From NCBI GenBank assembly GCA_035041965.1, contig JAPYMA010001023.1, positions 1 to 64,000 on the forward strand: a DNA stretch of 64,000 nt, given 5' to 3'. The stretch's first letter is position 1, and every line of letters begins with the position of its first letter. This document shows positions 40,601 through 53,040 of the stretch, piece by piece. Origin of the DNA: Anisakis pegreffii (taxonomy: Eukaryota > Nematoda > Chromadorea > Rhabditida > Anisakidae). A program made the position numbers and the translations under genes. The notes beneath the pieces were generated by a model, which was not told where the DNA came from, ran no database searches, and worked only from the letters and a program-made list of their open reading frames with translations.

Positions 40601-42611
40601 TCAAAATTTTCTTATCGTTCAAACGCTCCTCAACTCCAAACTGTTGGGATGGCTTCATTGAATTGAGAACTAATGAAGTAGGTTCAGTGAAATATCACTT
40701 GGAAATGTTATTGCCCACTTCATCAAATAAGCCAATTAACTTGGCGCATGCTTGGCCGTCCATTACGGAGTAGAGGAAACACGAATCGATCCTCTCGAAA
40801 TGAAGTAATCTTGCGCGTTCCTAGAATATAATCATTTCGTTCTACTTCATTTCACAATTAAAGATCGTCCTCAATGATAAGTAATCTCTTCGTTTTCCAA
40901 TCATTCGATTGCGGCAGCCAGACTGAATAAAACTGAATGGGGCCCACAGAAGTTCTATGAAGATATGAATTCATTTCGATTTCCTGACATAGTCCACTGG
41001 AAAACCACAGGAACTCGTGCAATCATTAATGAAGAAAACACTCGCTCGTAAATCCTCACATCCGAATGACAAGTGACTGCTCTAAAATAAAATATTAATA
41101 CAGTGAATAACTGAAATGCCTGCCGAACGACGACGTATCATTCCAACACAAGATCACTTCTCCACACTCTAGTGAATAAGGTTTTATTTGGAAGCAATGA
41201 AATTTCTCACTCCAATGACACATCAATCGAAAAAAAACCCCATAAAATTTACGAAGAAAATTACGAAAATATACAGCGAAAACATTCTTTATTCCAACGG
41301 GAGATTCAAGACGGTAATGTTGCGAACAATAAAATTTGTTCAACGCTTTTGTTCGAAGTGAAACAACAACAAGACATTCGAACGAAACCAAAAAATAAAA
41401 ACAAACAAACAGCTAGCTCTAAAAATTTCGGCGGCGAGAGAGCGAGTTGAAGCGATAAGAAAGCAACGAAGCCATACGGCCATTCGGTAAAGCAATCGTA
41501 TAAATAAGAGACGAATCACTCCTAGAAAACGATGAATGCTGCTGCTGCTGCTATGTCGATATTCTTGACTGATATATCACCGCAAATAAACAACAACTTC
41601 GAACAATCCCAATGAACACTTCCAAATGACAACCAACCTCCTCGACGTAAACAACAAAAACTTTCTGATAACTCAATGGATTGAATCAAGAGAACATGCA
41701 TTCAATGAAAGCAACATAATTTTGTTATTCAATGTTGTTGTTGTTGTTGCTCCTTCGTCTCCTGCTCTTTTTTACTACTGATTATCATGTGAAATTGATG
41801 AGCACTGCTCAAAGGGATACGATTCGTATTTATCATTGTAACGCCGCCGCTATCAATACCGATAGCAATTACAAGCCTTATCTCCATTGCAATTATAAAT
41901 ATCAGTAATTGTTCGCAAATTGCTGTCACCAACATCGCTACTGGTGTCTTTCAACAGGGCGGCGATAGAGAGTGCTGGGATTTGCCGCTCTCATTTCCAT
42001 TTTTAATGTTTCAGCTGTTTTGGTGGTTACTGCCTTACTGTTGGTGGTTACTTTCAACGGTAGGTGCTTTGAGCTGTCTCGACCAATTAGAGGGCATTTT
42101 CGAGCCTTCTTCTAGTATCTCTGCGTTGCAATTATTAGTCCATATGAGGGATTCGCCGTCACCTCTATCGTTGTCACATCAATAACCTTTTGTTCAAGCA
42201 AACGAATCCAGCAATGATATCGTTAGTTGAGCGGAAAGACGGAATTTGATGAAGTCAGAATGTAATATCTGTGATATTCCAGATAATAAAGAAGCATAAA
42301 CTCGCACGCACAGTCATAAATGAGTCGTAATTGCATCGGCTTAATACATAAAAATAATAATAATACAATAATAATAAATCATAAATGAAAAAAAGAATTT
42401 AATAATAATACGTAAACAAATGAATAAATCGCCATTAATTTCTCCGTTACCATTAGCAAAGCTATTCGGATTAGAGGAATTATCGCCGCGATGTAAAATC
42501 TTCTCAAAAGATCAATTCAATTACTGTTACTACACTTTCTAACGGATACGTTTCCAAATCCGCCTGCATATGGCAACAAGCCGATACGCACAACCAGTGC
42601 TAATAACGTCG

Positions 42612-43005
42612 CACTTTGACGTGACATATGGATTTACTTTGACTATTACACCAGATGATATCAGCAAACAACAAACGACTGCTTGAGAACGCAGATGAGG
42701 CGCACCCAAATCAACTCCAGGATAAATAGTGCAAGAACGCTAGCAAGTACAGATTCTTTGCAAGTTCTGAGTGAAAGTTCCCAGTACAAGAATCCCGATG
42801 AGTGACGTCGTTTGCAGATTAATAGAGTTCCACTTTGACGTGATATATGGATTCAGTCTGAATATTACACCAGATGATATATGCAAGCAAATGACGACTA
42901 TTTGAGGAGCCAAACGGCGTATTCGAATCATTTCCCGAACGGATAGTGCAAGGACGTTAGCAGCAGGTCCTTTGCTAGTTCTCGAAAAGTTCCCGACAAG
43001 ATGGA
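42612..43005. repeat. Tandem duplication of a ~219-bp unit
   Basis: CACTTTGACGTGA(C/T)ATATGGATT begins at 42,612 and 42,831, followed in both by ATTACACCAGATGATAT, then GATA(A)ATAGTGCAAG(A/G)ACG and AAGTTCCC. The two copies have diverged and the second is shorter. No frame is shared between them. Confidence 0.8.
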
Positions 43006-44502
43006 TTAGTGGAAAGAGACATAAACTGCTGATACTATCAGGTTAAAAGTACGATGTTGCGTTTGAATGTGAAAACGAATAAAAATGACTAATTGAAAGG
43101 TCATGATGACGATGAAAGCAGAGCAAAAGCGATTGTGTTGTTGAAATTCTGAATTACGAATCGTCAAAACATCAATACAGCCAATACGAATCACCACCCA
43201 TCAACTATAAAAATATTGAATCACCCAGAAGAGAAACAAGTATTTTTAACATGATGAACTTTACAAATTATGCAGTTGAAATACATCAAAAGGAACGCTA
43301 ATTACATCGAACTTTAAAAGAATGACTTATCTATTCAATCAGCAATTAAAATTCATCACGAGAGCGCGTGCTTCTGTGATCAGTTACATCACATTCTCTC
43401 CTCGTTGACATTCTTCTTATCAGGCAGCCGACTATGACGGCACAAGAAGTCGTCTGGCTTCATGGAATTCAGATTCTAATGATTGATTCGATGATGGCTG
43501 GGACAAGGGGCCGGAAAGGAATCACAATTAAGAATATCTAGGTAAATGATTCGAAAATTATATGAGAGTGAGTACTGAAAATGATACGTCGGTAACAGTA
43601 GGTATTGAAAACAATTTCCTCTACAAGGGCGATGCTCGATAAGATGGCACATTGCAGTATCAAAAGTGCATGATACTTCAAGGTTCTGCCGAAATCAACA
43701 ACAATCGAAACTGATCATGATCCACTATGTCACGTTGACTGCCCACCAATGTCAAGTTGACTGATGAAAAGCCGAGCAATTTCTCTCCATTTAAATTCTT
43801 TCATCGTCTTTAAGGAATTGTCGCTTCCGAATCGTCAATCGATCACTCAAACAATGTTTCCATGAACGAACAATGTCAATGTCATGTCAGTTCGCTTCAT
43901 ACAATTCGTTTTAGTTCCAATTGAGCAATGAATTCGCAAACAATAAGCGCTAGGAAAAGAACAACGAATCGAAATCATCACAAAAATTGTCGTATTTTTA
44001 GATGAAGAATTTAAACAAAAACAAATTCCGAATCGAGAATGAGGCACAGTTTCCATCATCCGTTTCAGTGGATGTTGACGAAATAGGAACGAGTGAATGC
44101 ACTGCTACTGGGCGTTTTCTGATAGCTGTCTCATCATCACGGTGAGCATTCAATACTACGAACAATTACTGACTTTCACTCAAATGCTTGAAGCGAACGC
44201 AATTGTAACGAAGCAATAGTCAATTGAACATGATATTAAACTTATTGATTGTGCGTCATGAGTAACATAAATAAACGCAACAATTGAGAATATTAATGAT
44301 GAAATACAATACATATCAATATGGTGAGTGCTGTGTTGTGATGCTTGATGGTGCTTGTTAGTGATTGTGCTGTTGTTGGTTGGCTCGATGACTGATTGTG
44401 TTCTCATGCATTCGTTCGTTTCAATGATGCTTAAGCACTCACCTATGAGTTGAACACAGCTCGGAACGACGTTTCGATTCGAATGCGTGTTTGGTGGACG
44501 GA

Positions 44503-44535
44503 TGTGTGGATGGATGGATGGATAGATGGATGGAT
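44503..44535. repeat. GGAT simple repeat
   Basis: The run GTGTGGATGGATGGATGGATAGATGGATGGATA is a tetranucleotide microsatellite. It accounts for the proline/serine/histidine-rich minus-strand frame crossing it. Confidence 0.9.
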
Positions 44536-44945
44536 ATAAATGAAGAATTTCAGATGAGTTGTTGAACAAATATTGACAACAACTAGGACGAAGGATATTG
44601 TTGACGAGAGGAGTTTAAAGCAAGAACGAGACAACTTAACGATTCGATGTAGAATGAATTATTATCGTTTTGTCAACAACATTTCAATGAAAATATTTGT
44701 TAAACATTTTTCACGATGAAAAAGTAACTCTCTCGGTTCAATGCGATAATGAAGCTGGTTACATACTGAATGAGGCCGTCTTTCAATGAAATGACGATTT
44801 ATTTGGAATATGACGAACGAGTCACGTCAACTTAAAGGGAATGCAATTTTGAAATGCAATGATCACATCATCAGCCAGTCAAACCACCGTCAGATCAGTG
44901 ATTAACCGACTGTGAGACCACTAAGAATAGGAGAAAATCCCCGGA

Positions 44946-45071
44946 ATGGAAGACGAGGAACCAGCCTATGTTTCTGGAGAACACTCTACTTTCTATGAAT
45001 GGGCTCATTCGGCAAAGCACTGTCTGAAACATTCAGGGAAAGAGATGAGTTGTGTGAAGGTCATTTTTTGA
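44946..45071 (+). CDS. Candidate small ORF or 5' exon, unknown family
   Basis: ATG at 44,946 opens a 41-codon frame with strong coding character: MEDEEPAYVSGEHSTFYEWA, then HSAKHCLKHSGKEMSCVK. It ends at TGA (45,069-45,071). Alternatively it donates at AAG/GTCATT after 45,059 and could be joined in phase to the gene at 45,747 through an acceptor ACACAG at 45,734. That donor and acceptor are both weak, so I keep it separate. Confidence 0.35.
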   Translation: MEDEEPAYVSGEHSTFYEWAHSAKHCLKHSGKEMSCVKVIF

Positions 45072-45746
45072 CGGTTTTGATGAACGCTTTCACTTATCTG
45101 AATTAATTTAAAGGTATAATTGCAATGAAAAAACTCAAAAATTCATTAACACTGAGGAAATGAGAAGGAAGATTCATTTTGCGATTAGATGCGATCAGAT
45201 TTATGATGAATGGCTTTTGTAATCGAAAAAAAAGAAGAAAGTAATAAATTGTCGACATTTTGAGAAATAAGCGATTATTGCTAATTTTTTGAACTCAAAT
45301 GTGGAAAAATCAAAGAGCGATGATATTTTTCACTTGATATTGTCAAAAACTTCATTAGGGTACAAGTAAGATTCTTAATTAATACATGCTGAATGTCGGA
45401 CTGACTTAGTAAGGCAGCCACAAACAAGTCTTATGTAAGCCAGGAATATTGGAATGACTGAGTGTAATGAATGCAAAGTGCCAACAACACACTTCGCGAT
45501 GATACGTTGAAAGTTTGAGAAAATGCCTTGAAATGCATAGCCGATAAACTAAATTGTCGTCAACAAACTCATGAATTCATAGCTAACATCAAGCAGACCT
45601 AGCAGTGAGGAACGAAACTCGACGACGGAAGCTTCATAGAAGCTGAGGGCGGCGGGCGGATCCATCAGTTAGTTTCAACTAATGAACATCTCTGCAAATA
45701 CGTTGTTTCAGATAAAAGAGTGACAAATACACAGATATACCATAAG

Positions 45747-46677
45747 ATGGCTACAGTCGCACTGAAGCATCGCTATTTGTTCAGCAAAAGAAACAAGCGT
45801 AAGAATGCTGATTAAAATGTCGTCTGTTTAGAAAAGCAAACAATTAGAAGAATCTTAAACAGTGCTTCAAAAACAAACAGAACACTTCAACGAACCACAG
45901 GTAAGTGCGGATTTGCCGACTTTTCAATCCCCTCTTACTAACACATATTTAACGTTTCTCTTAACATACTTCTGTTAACAACAAGAAATTGAATTGCCAC
46001 TAGACAAACCATTTGTATCTGACTTTAAGTAACCTGATAAGCCACTTAAAGGCAGCTAATCATTAAATCTGCTTGATCCATTGATGAACTTTATGAGATC
46101 CATGACAGTTTGAAAACCAGAGTGGATGCAGCTGATAATTTAGGAGTAATCGACAACTCAGCAACGTATTCGAGGACCGTCATCAAAATATCGCATATAC
46201 GGATGACCTCTCTAAGAAGCGCAGCCCTACGTTAGTTCTATCAAACTCTCCGATCTCTACTACTCCTTATGCTGTACTAGAGCTGATGTTTTGATCAAAC
46301 ACCATCACAGTAATCGTTTAATGAAGAAAAAATCAAGCGAACGGTGAGGTTATTCATTGGAACGTTACTATTAGTGAGAATTTAAAAAATTCCAAATGCA
46401 ACAATAAATTCATTGAGAATCAATAGGAGATGTGAGCAGCAAAGAAGAATTCCTTAGAAAGCAGATTCGACTGAATCAATATGTGAATCAGCACATGAAT
46501 GTTATGCCATTCAGACTGCATGAGGCTGTGCTTTTTGTTCAAAAGACACTAAACATGAATCTGCGAATGGAAAATGTTTCCTCCAAAAAAAAATCCCTTC
46601 CAACAAATACCTACCTACCTTTTTCATTCCTCACCACTCAATCATCGTCATTATCCCAACAATGTTTCAATAAATAG
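45747..46677 (+). CDS. Small basic protein of unknown family (three exons, 123 residues)
   Basis: Join 45,747-45,798, 45,832-45,900, 46,427-46,677. Phases agree (1 and 1), and the donors are C/GTAAGA and CAG/GTAAGTG. A TTGTTTCAG at 45,703-45,711, 35 bases upstream of the ATG, could be a cis or trans acceptor. The first intron is only 33 nt. The protein starts MATVALKHRYLFSKRNK, is strongly basic through exon 2 (QKQTIRRILNSASKTNRTLQ), and has a helical segment in exon 3 (KEEFLRKQIRLNQYVNQHMN, then FRLHEAVLFVQKTLNM). The last 30 residues are low-complexity S/T/Q and may be beyond the true end. The basic, helix-rich composition would fit a nuclear or organellar protein, but this is inference only. 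Confidence 0.45.
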
Positions 46678-49600
46678 ATATTTTTCGCTTCAATCATGCG
46701 CACAACTGACATTTCAGTCAGCCATGGGCACAACTTGTTAATAGCACCAATAATATACACCAAAAATTTCAACTCAAAAAGCGCTGAATCGCTAAATAAT
46801 CAACAAATTTTGACAGATAACAAAAATGGGAATTGAACCAACCGATTGAATCGATCCATCTCAAATATCTTCTGTTGATTCATCATTCATCAACTGAGCA
46901 ATGTTCAACAAAATGTGAGCAAACAAACGATTCATTCCTAAATGCTATATACGGACTATGGCATATGTGAGTACGCCCTAACAAATCGCTATTTCAGTGT
47001 GCTACAGTCAGTTCTAAGCATCAACCATCATCTATGAACAACGCGAATTAGATGTATATCTTTTGGCGAGTGACTGTTTGAATTCGGTAATGATCACGAA
47101 AGTGCATTAATGTTAATGGAATACACCACGGATACATTCTATCATCGTCGTGCCATGGGAACCGGTTTTTTGAGCCGAATTCCCTTAACTTTTTCAGTCT
47201 GTGATACAGCGACGGTACAACACACTATATGACGGATAATACTTTCATAATCATTCATTACGCACACTCACAGAACAACAATCAAAAATCACCATCAGTT
47301 TAAACTAACCCGAAGACAATAATCAATTTTTATGACTCAACTTATTATTGGTATGAGTTGAATGCAGTGAAATGGGGGAGCATTGAAAGTGGAAAATGTT
47401 ATGGTGGCTGGCAAATAGATGCAGTGGTGCACTGAAATTTATTCGTCTCGATGCTACTGCATTCGGTTTGAGGTCGTAAATGCAAATGACGATTCTTTTT
47501 TGGTATTAGCAAAGGATTAAGAGTGCACCCATCACACCGTGAATCACTACTGGGAGGAGCTGAAATTTCAAAACTTCATCTTCTCGTCGTCATGTAACTG
47601 CACCAAAAAGCAACAAACCTTAAAAAAACCTTAGTCGTGAATCATCACATTTTCAATTCAGTTTATTGAATGTGTACCATTTAAAAGTTATCCTTTTTCG
47701 AGTCCGACTTTGTTGAAAAGGAACGCCGCACTCGATTCTCTCCAGAGAGTTTCCAGACGACCAATGGGGTGGGTGCATTTCGTAACAGCAAAACTTCAAT
47801 AAATGTGTTGAGAAGTTATAAACTGTTTGTTCCTCGTTGCTTGAATGAGCGTCGAGTTTCATTATTGGGAAGGCTGTTTTTTGGCTGTGAAAATGAGCGA
47901 TCGATTTCGAAATTAGCCGTCCGTCTCAAAATTGAACAATTCGCATCGCTCACAACAAAACATTCTCATTCTGTTTCGTTCCAGACGTCCATCAAGCTAA
48001 CAACGACTGAGATTTAAGTGGCAAATCCAACCACAATAGATTTGAATATTAGATAGATTCAGTAGATTTTAAGTAGATTTGGAATGAATATTTGCTTCCC
48101 TTCCACCGTGAAAATTCATAAAACGGAAACATTTAAGAAATTTTGCTAATGTCCATTTCCGATTCTGTCACTTTAAATTCCACTCTAAATCTTCAACACT
48201 ATGCACAAAAGCATTTGCTTATATTCTCAAGTTGTCAGACACTCATGAACGCTCGGCAATAATCCGTCGCCTCAAAATCTCAACTGACACGCACAAAAAG
48301 TCCAAAGAATTTGACATTTGTGTCAAACAGCCTCGAGTTTATGGCCCACATCTATCGGTGACGGTAAGAAGCTCACATATTTCAGGCGATATTTTCTATA
48401 GCAGACTAATACAGAGGAAGTTTTGCAGATTAACAAATCCTGTGAAATACACACTTATGCGCTACATCAGGTAGCAAATGGGTACGATCACAGCAGATAA
48501 ACTGAGAAATGCAATAAGTGGAATCAGCCAATAATTTCATTCACCTTCATATATCACCACAAAAAAGCGCTGCTGAAAGCAGCACTTCATTATTCGCCGC
48601 AACTACGCATAATTTTCACTCAGCCGTATTCCAGATGATTCCGATCGAGCGATAATTTATGTACTTCAGTATCATTACTGCACTGGTACCATTATCATAA
48701 TTATAAATATAAGCTTGTAATGGAGGGCCGAATCTAACGATTGCACGGCTGAATCCAATCCAATCCAATTCAAGTGTTTGTTGAAAGAGATATGTGAACG
48801 AAAATGAGCACATGCATACAAAAAACCTGCTTGAAAGATATAACATAGTCGATTGTTTGAGACAGATAGAAGTGTGGGTTAAGATGATAGTTTCGTTTTA
48901 GTTGATTTCATCATTCGTTTGCATGCGCTTTCGCTCAGTTTAGGATGGAGCGAAGAAGCACTGCCGAATTGATGCATATTCTTTGTTGGTTTGTTTATGT
49001 TGATCTTAAAGCAATTCATTCGTAACACAGAGCCAAGCATCAAACCCTTCTACTACCTACAATTTATGGTTAAACGCCACACATTGCGAGTGCACACACC
49101 AATCGGAGATACATTTTTAGCTGCTCAATCAATCGTCAGATATTTCATCTCCAATAACAGTTATGATATTTCACAATAATTCTGACATCAACTCATCATC
49201 TCTCATCATCTTAAAATCACCACACTTGAGCATGACGAAATTTTATCCAAAACGATGGTTTCAGTGGGTACCATTCAGCTGAATGAAACGTTTAATCGCA
49301 CACAAGTGGAGGACTTATTCCAGAGCTGGACGAGTAGTATTGTGTTGGGTTGTTCACAATTGCGACGAGATTTCGTCCGGAAAATTGCTTCTCCATATTT
49401 ATTGTCGTAATCGCAGCAAAAAAAACTGCCGGACCTCGGAGGGAAATCACTGCATGCTAATAAAATTTGTGTACGGTTGATTCGCTTGCATAACGCTTCA
49501 GTTATGAAAATCATGGATGACTGATTCCAATTGCTGCATGCATATTTATATGGATGAGTGTAAAACACGCAAATGATTCGTGACATTTGTATGTTCGACG

Positions 49601-52595
49601 AAATTGAGTGCATATCAAACATAATCCAATAGGTTTAAAAGCATAATTCTTTGCACTAACCAATTGCATATCAACCAATCCAGCGAATGAATGTTATGGC
49701 AATGGGGTTGATTCAAGCGAGTCGAACAATGAGTGGACCAATGATAAATGTGGCTGATTTGGAAGTGAGTGCACTGTGGCAGGTCTTTGTAGTTTTTTGA
49801 ATGCTGTTCTTGTTGATTAATACACAACTATGAAGCAGATGCAAAGAGCTTCGAAAGAACACACTAGTTATTCTTATCATCATTACCGGATATCCTAATG
49901 ATCCAAGTAGTGCTCTTCAAACCTATACTGCATTAAGTTTGTTTGATTGATTTTCACTAATATAGACATACTTCATTCCTGATTCAGCTCCATGGAGAGC
50001 ATAAATTCCAACGGTATTTTATGTCGTTGTAGTTTAATGAACAGAAGAAGGCTCACTTTCAGCAAGATCAATATCAAATAGCAAAGCTAAGAGGAGGTCC
50101 AATTTCTTGCGAATGATTTGTTTGTTTTTGTGGTGTTTTTTTTATGTGAGGCATAATTTCATCGCCGGTGCGTAACCCATCGAAATAAATGAAAAAACTG
50201 CCCATTCAGCCAGCGATACGGATGCATTATTTCCGCTGCTCAATAAAAAATTATTCCTTTATGCTGCCTCTCAGCCTATATCTATCATTGATCAAACTAT
50301 GGTCAGTTTTGCCATTATGAGTGCGATTTATTCCTACGCGCACACGATGAATCGGGAATTGAAAAAGAAATACGATGGACTAACTGCATATTGTTTATTC
50401 ATCACTCCATATAGGGATTCATAGTCATGTTTAATTCATGGAAAAAAATTTCAAATTCTCCAAATATAAAGTAATTGGCTTGGAAAAACGTTTAGTTGAT
50501 TTGAATGGTCTCATTCGATGGCCATATTATTGCGAACATCGAACTCACCATTGGTCACAATGAATGCACTAGCGTTTGCACGCACTTCAGAACACTTTTC
50601 CATCATCCATCATCACTTCAGAACAGTCTTCTTGATGATGCCTGCTACTTTCTAAGCACTAATCAATTGGTTAACCAAACCTGAACGTTCTGGATGGATT
50701 CTGTTCAAGGTATGCTTGACGAAACGTGGCAACAAAGCTGCAGTATAGATCGAAATTATTGCAATAAGATAACTTCGTGTAAGTCAAGCATTCCTCATCA
50801 AATAGAAAATAACGAAAAATAAGTGATCAAGAAACGACTTCCACTCGTAAACATTCACAATTCTGAACATCCAACATCCAAACATCCAGAATCCAATTGC
50901 TGTCCTCATCAGACAACACTGTAAAACATGATAACCTTCTTACTCGCAATCATGAACATTCCAATGACTTGATCTCCCAACGTGCACAATCCAGGTTTCT
51001 AGGGGAGTGCTCAAAGCCTGTACGGATTTACGACTCACTTGGCTAGAGCATATTTGGAATTGCTGACCACCAACGGCCAGTAGAACACTGCAGACGGTTG
51101 TGTTTCTTAAAAAACTTTCAAGCGAGTAAAATTTAATCAGCTTCAACAATGACTAACGCATACATTGATTGTGAATTTTTTGCAAATCAAATTTTCGTTC
51201 AGTTTTATTTTTATTCGAACACAACGGACCAAATTGGTACTCGTCTAATTCAGTTTCACAGAAAAATTATTCTCATCGATTCTTTTGCCTTATGAGTTTC
51301 TCTGGCAACAGTCATCAATCAAACGCCGTTGCTTGACAAAGAGCGTGCAGATGGCCAAAATGAAAGATTAGAAAAACACCGCCGCTCAATTGCCGTTCAA
51401 TACACAAATGTTCCAATTTGAATACGATGCCTAAACGAAGAAATTGTGCCGTCCACATTAAAATTTCGTTTTGAGAGGAAGCAATTTTGTTGAAATGAAA
51501 TGAAACTGGAGAGTGATGATCACAAGAAATTAGTTTTTGAAAGGCTCTCTAATGAATGAGATTTCATTAATTGCTCGTCGTCGCTTGTCTACTGAATGAT
51601 ATCACCGTAAACGCCTTCCTCCCTCCCACACATGGTCGTCGGCCGTCTTCGGTGGTGAATATTTCACAAATTGCGATCGTGATAGCGCTGAAATAGCTGG
51701 ATAATCAAGTCAAAACGGACGGAAACAACGGAAATGGAAGTAGTGAAAAAAAAGCGAGCGACCGACAGAAAATTAACTCCACCATTCAAAATTGCATTAA
51801 ATTCTACTCATGCACATGATGCAATCTTCAAAACGATTTATCTTTTCAGTCTATCCTAGTACGACCACTATTTCCCGATAAAATCAATCCCATAAAGGTT
51901 GGCTGCAGAATTTGCTTGTCCTTTAACAATTCCATGAAGAATCGTTGCAAAATTTGGTTGTCCTTTCAAAGAGTATTACCATTCTAAACCAGCTCATCAC
52001 GCATTTTCGAACACTAGTACTCAGTGTTAATTGTTACCGCATCGTTTTAACTGTGACGTTCGGTGAATGTGATTTGAAATGGCAATTTGAAGGGGATTAG
52101 AGCACATGAGTTTGATGGCGAGTGATAATAGCCATTTTAATTGCCTCATTATACGTCCGACTTTTGTGTTGATGATAACGACACCAATTGAACTTGCTTT
52201 TTTATTCGAAGGGTGCTGAGTGCAGAGTCGTTGAATTGAAGCATGCATGCATGCATGCAACGTTTTTTGTGCGCATTTCAGAGGTCTCGTTGTCGAATAC
52301 ATAAGTGACGATATCACATGAAATGTAACGATGTTCATGGGATGGTCGAAACGCTACGGGTCATTATCGCAATGAAACCATTGAAAACCGCGAATAGACT
52401 TGTAATTCTTGGAGCTTAATGAGCGCTCAGAATGTAGCAATAAACATTACCGATGCGAAATTCAAAAGCGTTCATTCATACAATCGTTTGGGCCTTGAAC
52501 TTTTGGTCTCCAATCTTCAGCGATTACTTCAAATTCCAGTTCTAGTTGGATACTAAACTCATTTTTTTTTCAATTACGTTTTCATTCACCGCAAA
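46678..52595. other. Intergenic; weak exon candidates only
   Basis: On the minus strand an acceptor GGATTCAG at 48,752 precedes a frame reading RAIVRFGPPLQAYIYNYDNG and ending at 48,616, which looks coding but has no partner exon. A + strand frame at 48,991-49,179 is also protein-like. A pure GCAT run lies at 52,242-52,258. Nothing else above noise was seen. Confidence 0.45.
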
Positions 52596-52858
52596 ATGTC
52601 TTCTTCTGGTTTGGAAACCTATGCTCCTAGAGTGAAGCTGATCCAACATTCAGTAGAGAAATTAATCCCAGTAAAAACTTGCTCAGTAGAAGATCAAATC
52701 AGCGAAGTGTTGACATCTTATTTTGCTTTTTTCTGCAGTTATTTTTGAGTGACGAGATATGTGTGCCACTCAGATTGCTTTGGCAATTAATTTCCGTTCT
52801 CAGCAAGCATCCATTTCATTTGGCTGTCAGTGAATCAATCTTATGTTCAAAGCACTAA
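52596..52858 (+). CDS. Small two-exon gene, unknown family (76 residues)
   Basis: Join 52,596-52,706 and 52,739-52,858. The ATG follows ACCGCAAA. Exon 1 encodes MSSSGLETYAPRVKLIQHSV and goes on to SVEDQISE. A 32-nt intron (GTGTTG...TTTTCTGCAG) is removed in phase 0. Exon 2 reads LFLSDEICVPLRLLWQLISV and ends SILCSKH. If the intron is retained, the frame stops after 51 codons. No domain is recognised; the second half is a hydrophobic helix. It converges on the MADF gene: the two stop codons are 167 bases apart, separated by DNA rich in poly(A)-signal-like strings. Confidence 0.4.
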
Positions 52859-52904
52859 CAAAAAACAATGAATGCATCCAACAGCAAAAAGCCAAAAAGC
52901 AAAA

Positions 52905-53040
52905 AGGTTTTATTTAGATTATTTGATTAGTTATTTATTACTGCAAAGATTAGATTATTTTATTCAGATTTATTTTATTTTTATTTATTTTATTTAGATT
53001 TTTTTTATTTATTTTACTTTAGATTTTATTTCAGCAAAAA
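52905..53040. repeat. TTTATTT-rich simple sequence with many AATAAA signals on the minus strand
   Basis: The + strand is a run of TTTATTT, TTTTATTTAGA and similar strings. Read on the minus strand it gives several overlapping AATAAA hexamers beginning at the stop codon of the MADF gene, so it probably serves as that gene's 3' end. Confidence 0.7.

Larger units (their letters stand above)
36794..44945. other. Long stretch with few coding signals
   Basis: Single frames that look protein-like but lack family support lie at 37,809-38,090 (-), 39,051-39,386 (-, cysteine-rich, 111 codons) and 39,693-39,998 (-, ending at a GTGAGTAC donor). I could not link them to other exons. AT-rich simple sequence (TAATAATAA) lies around 42,350-42,410, and GGAT-type simple repeat around 44,503-44,535. 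A 219-bp tandem duplication is at 42,612-43,005. Confidence 0.45.

Noticed and set aside
44180..44634. Minus-strand frames rich in H, P and S
   Set aside because: They are translations of the GGAT simple repeat.
46820..46845. GGTTCAATTCC on the minus strand, resembling a tRNA B box
   Set aside because: No A box, acceptor stem or anticodon arm can be placed around it.
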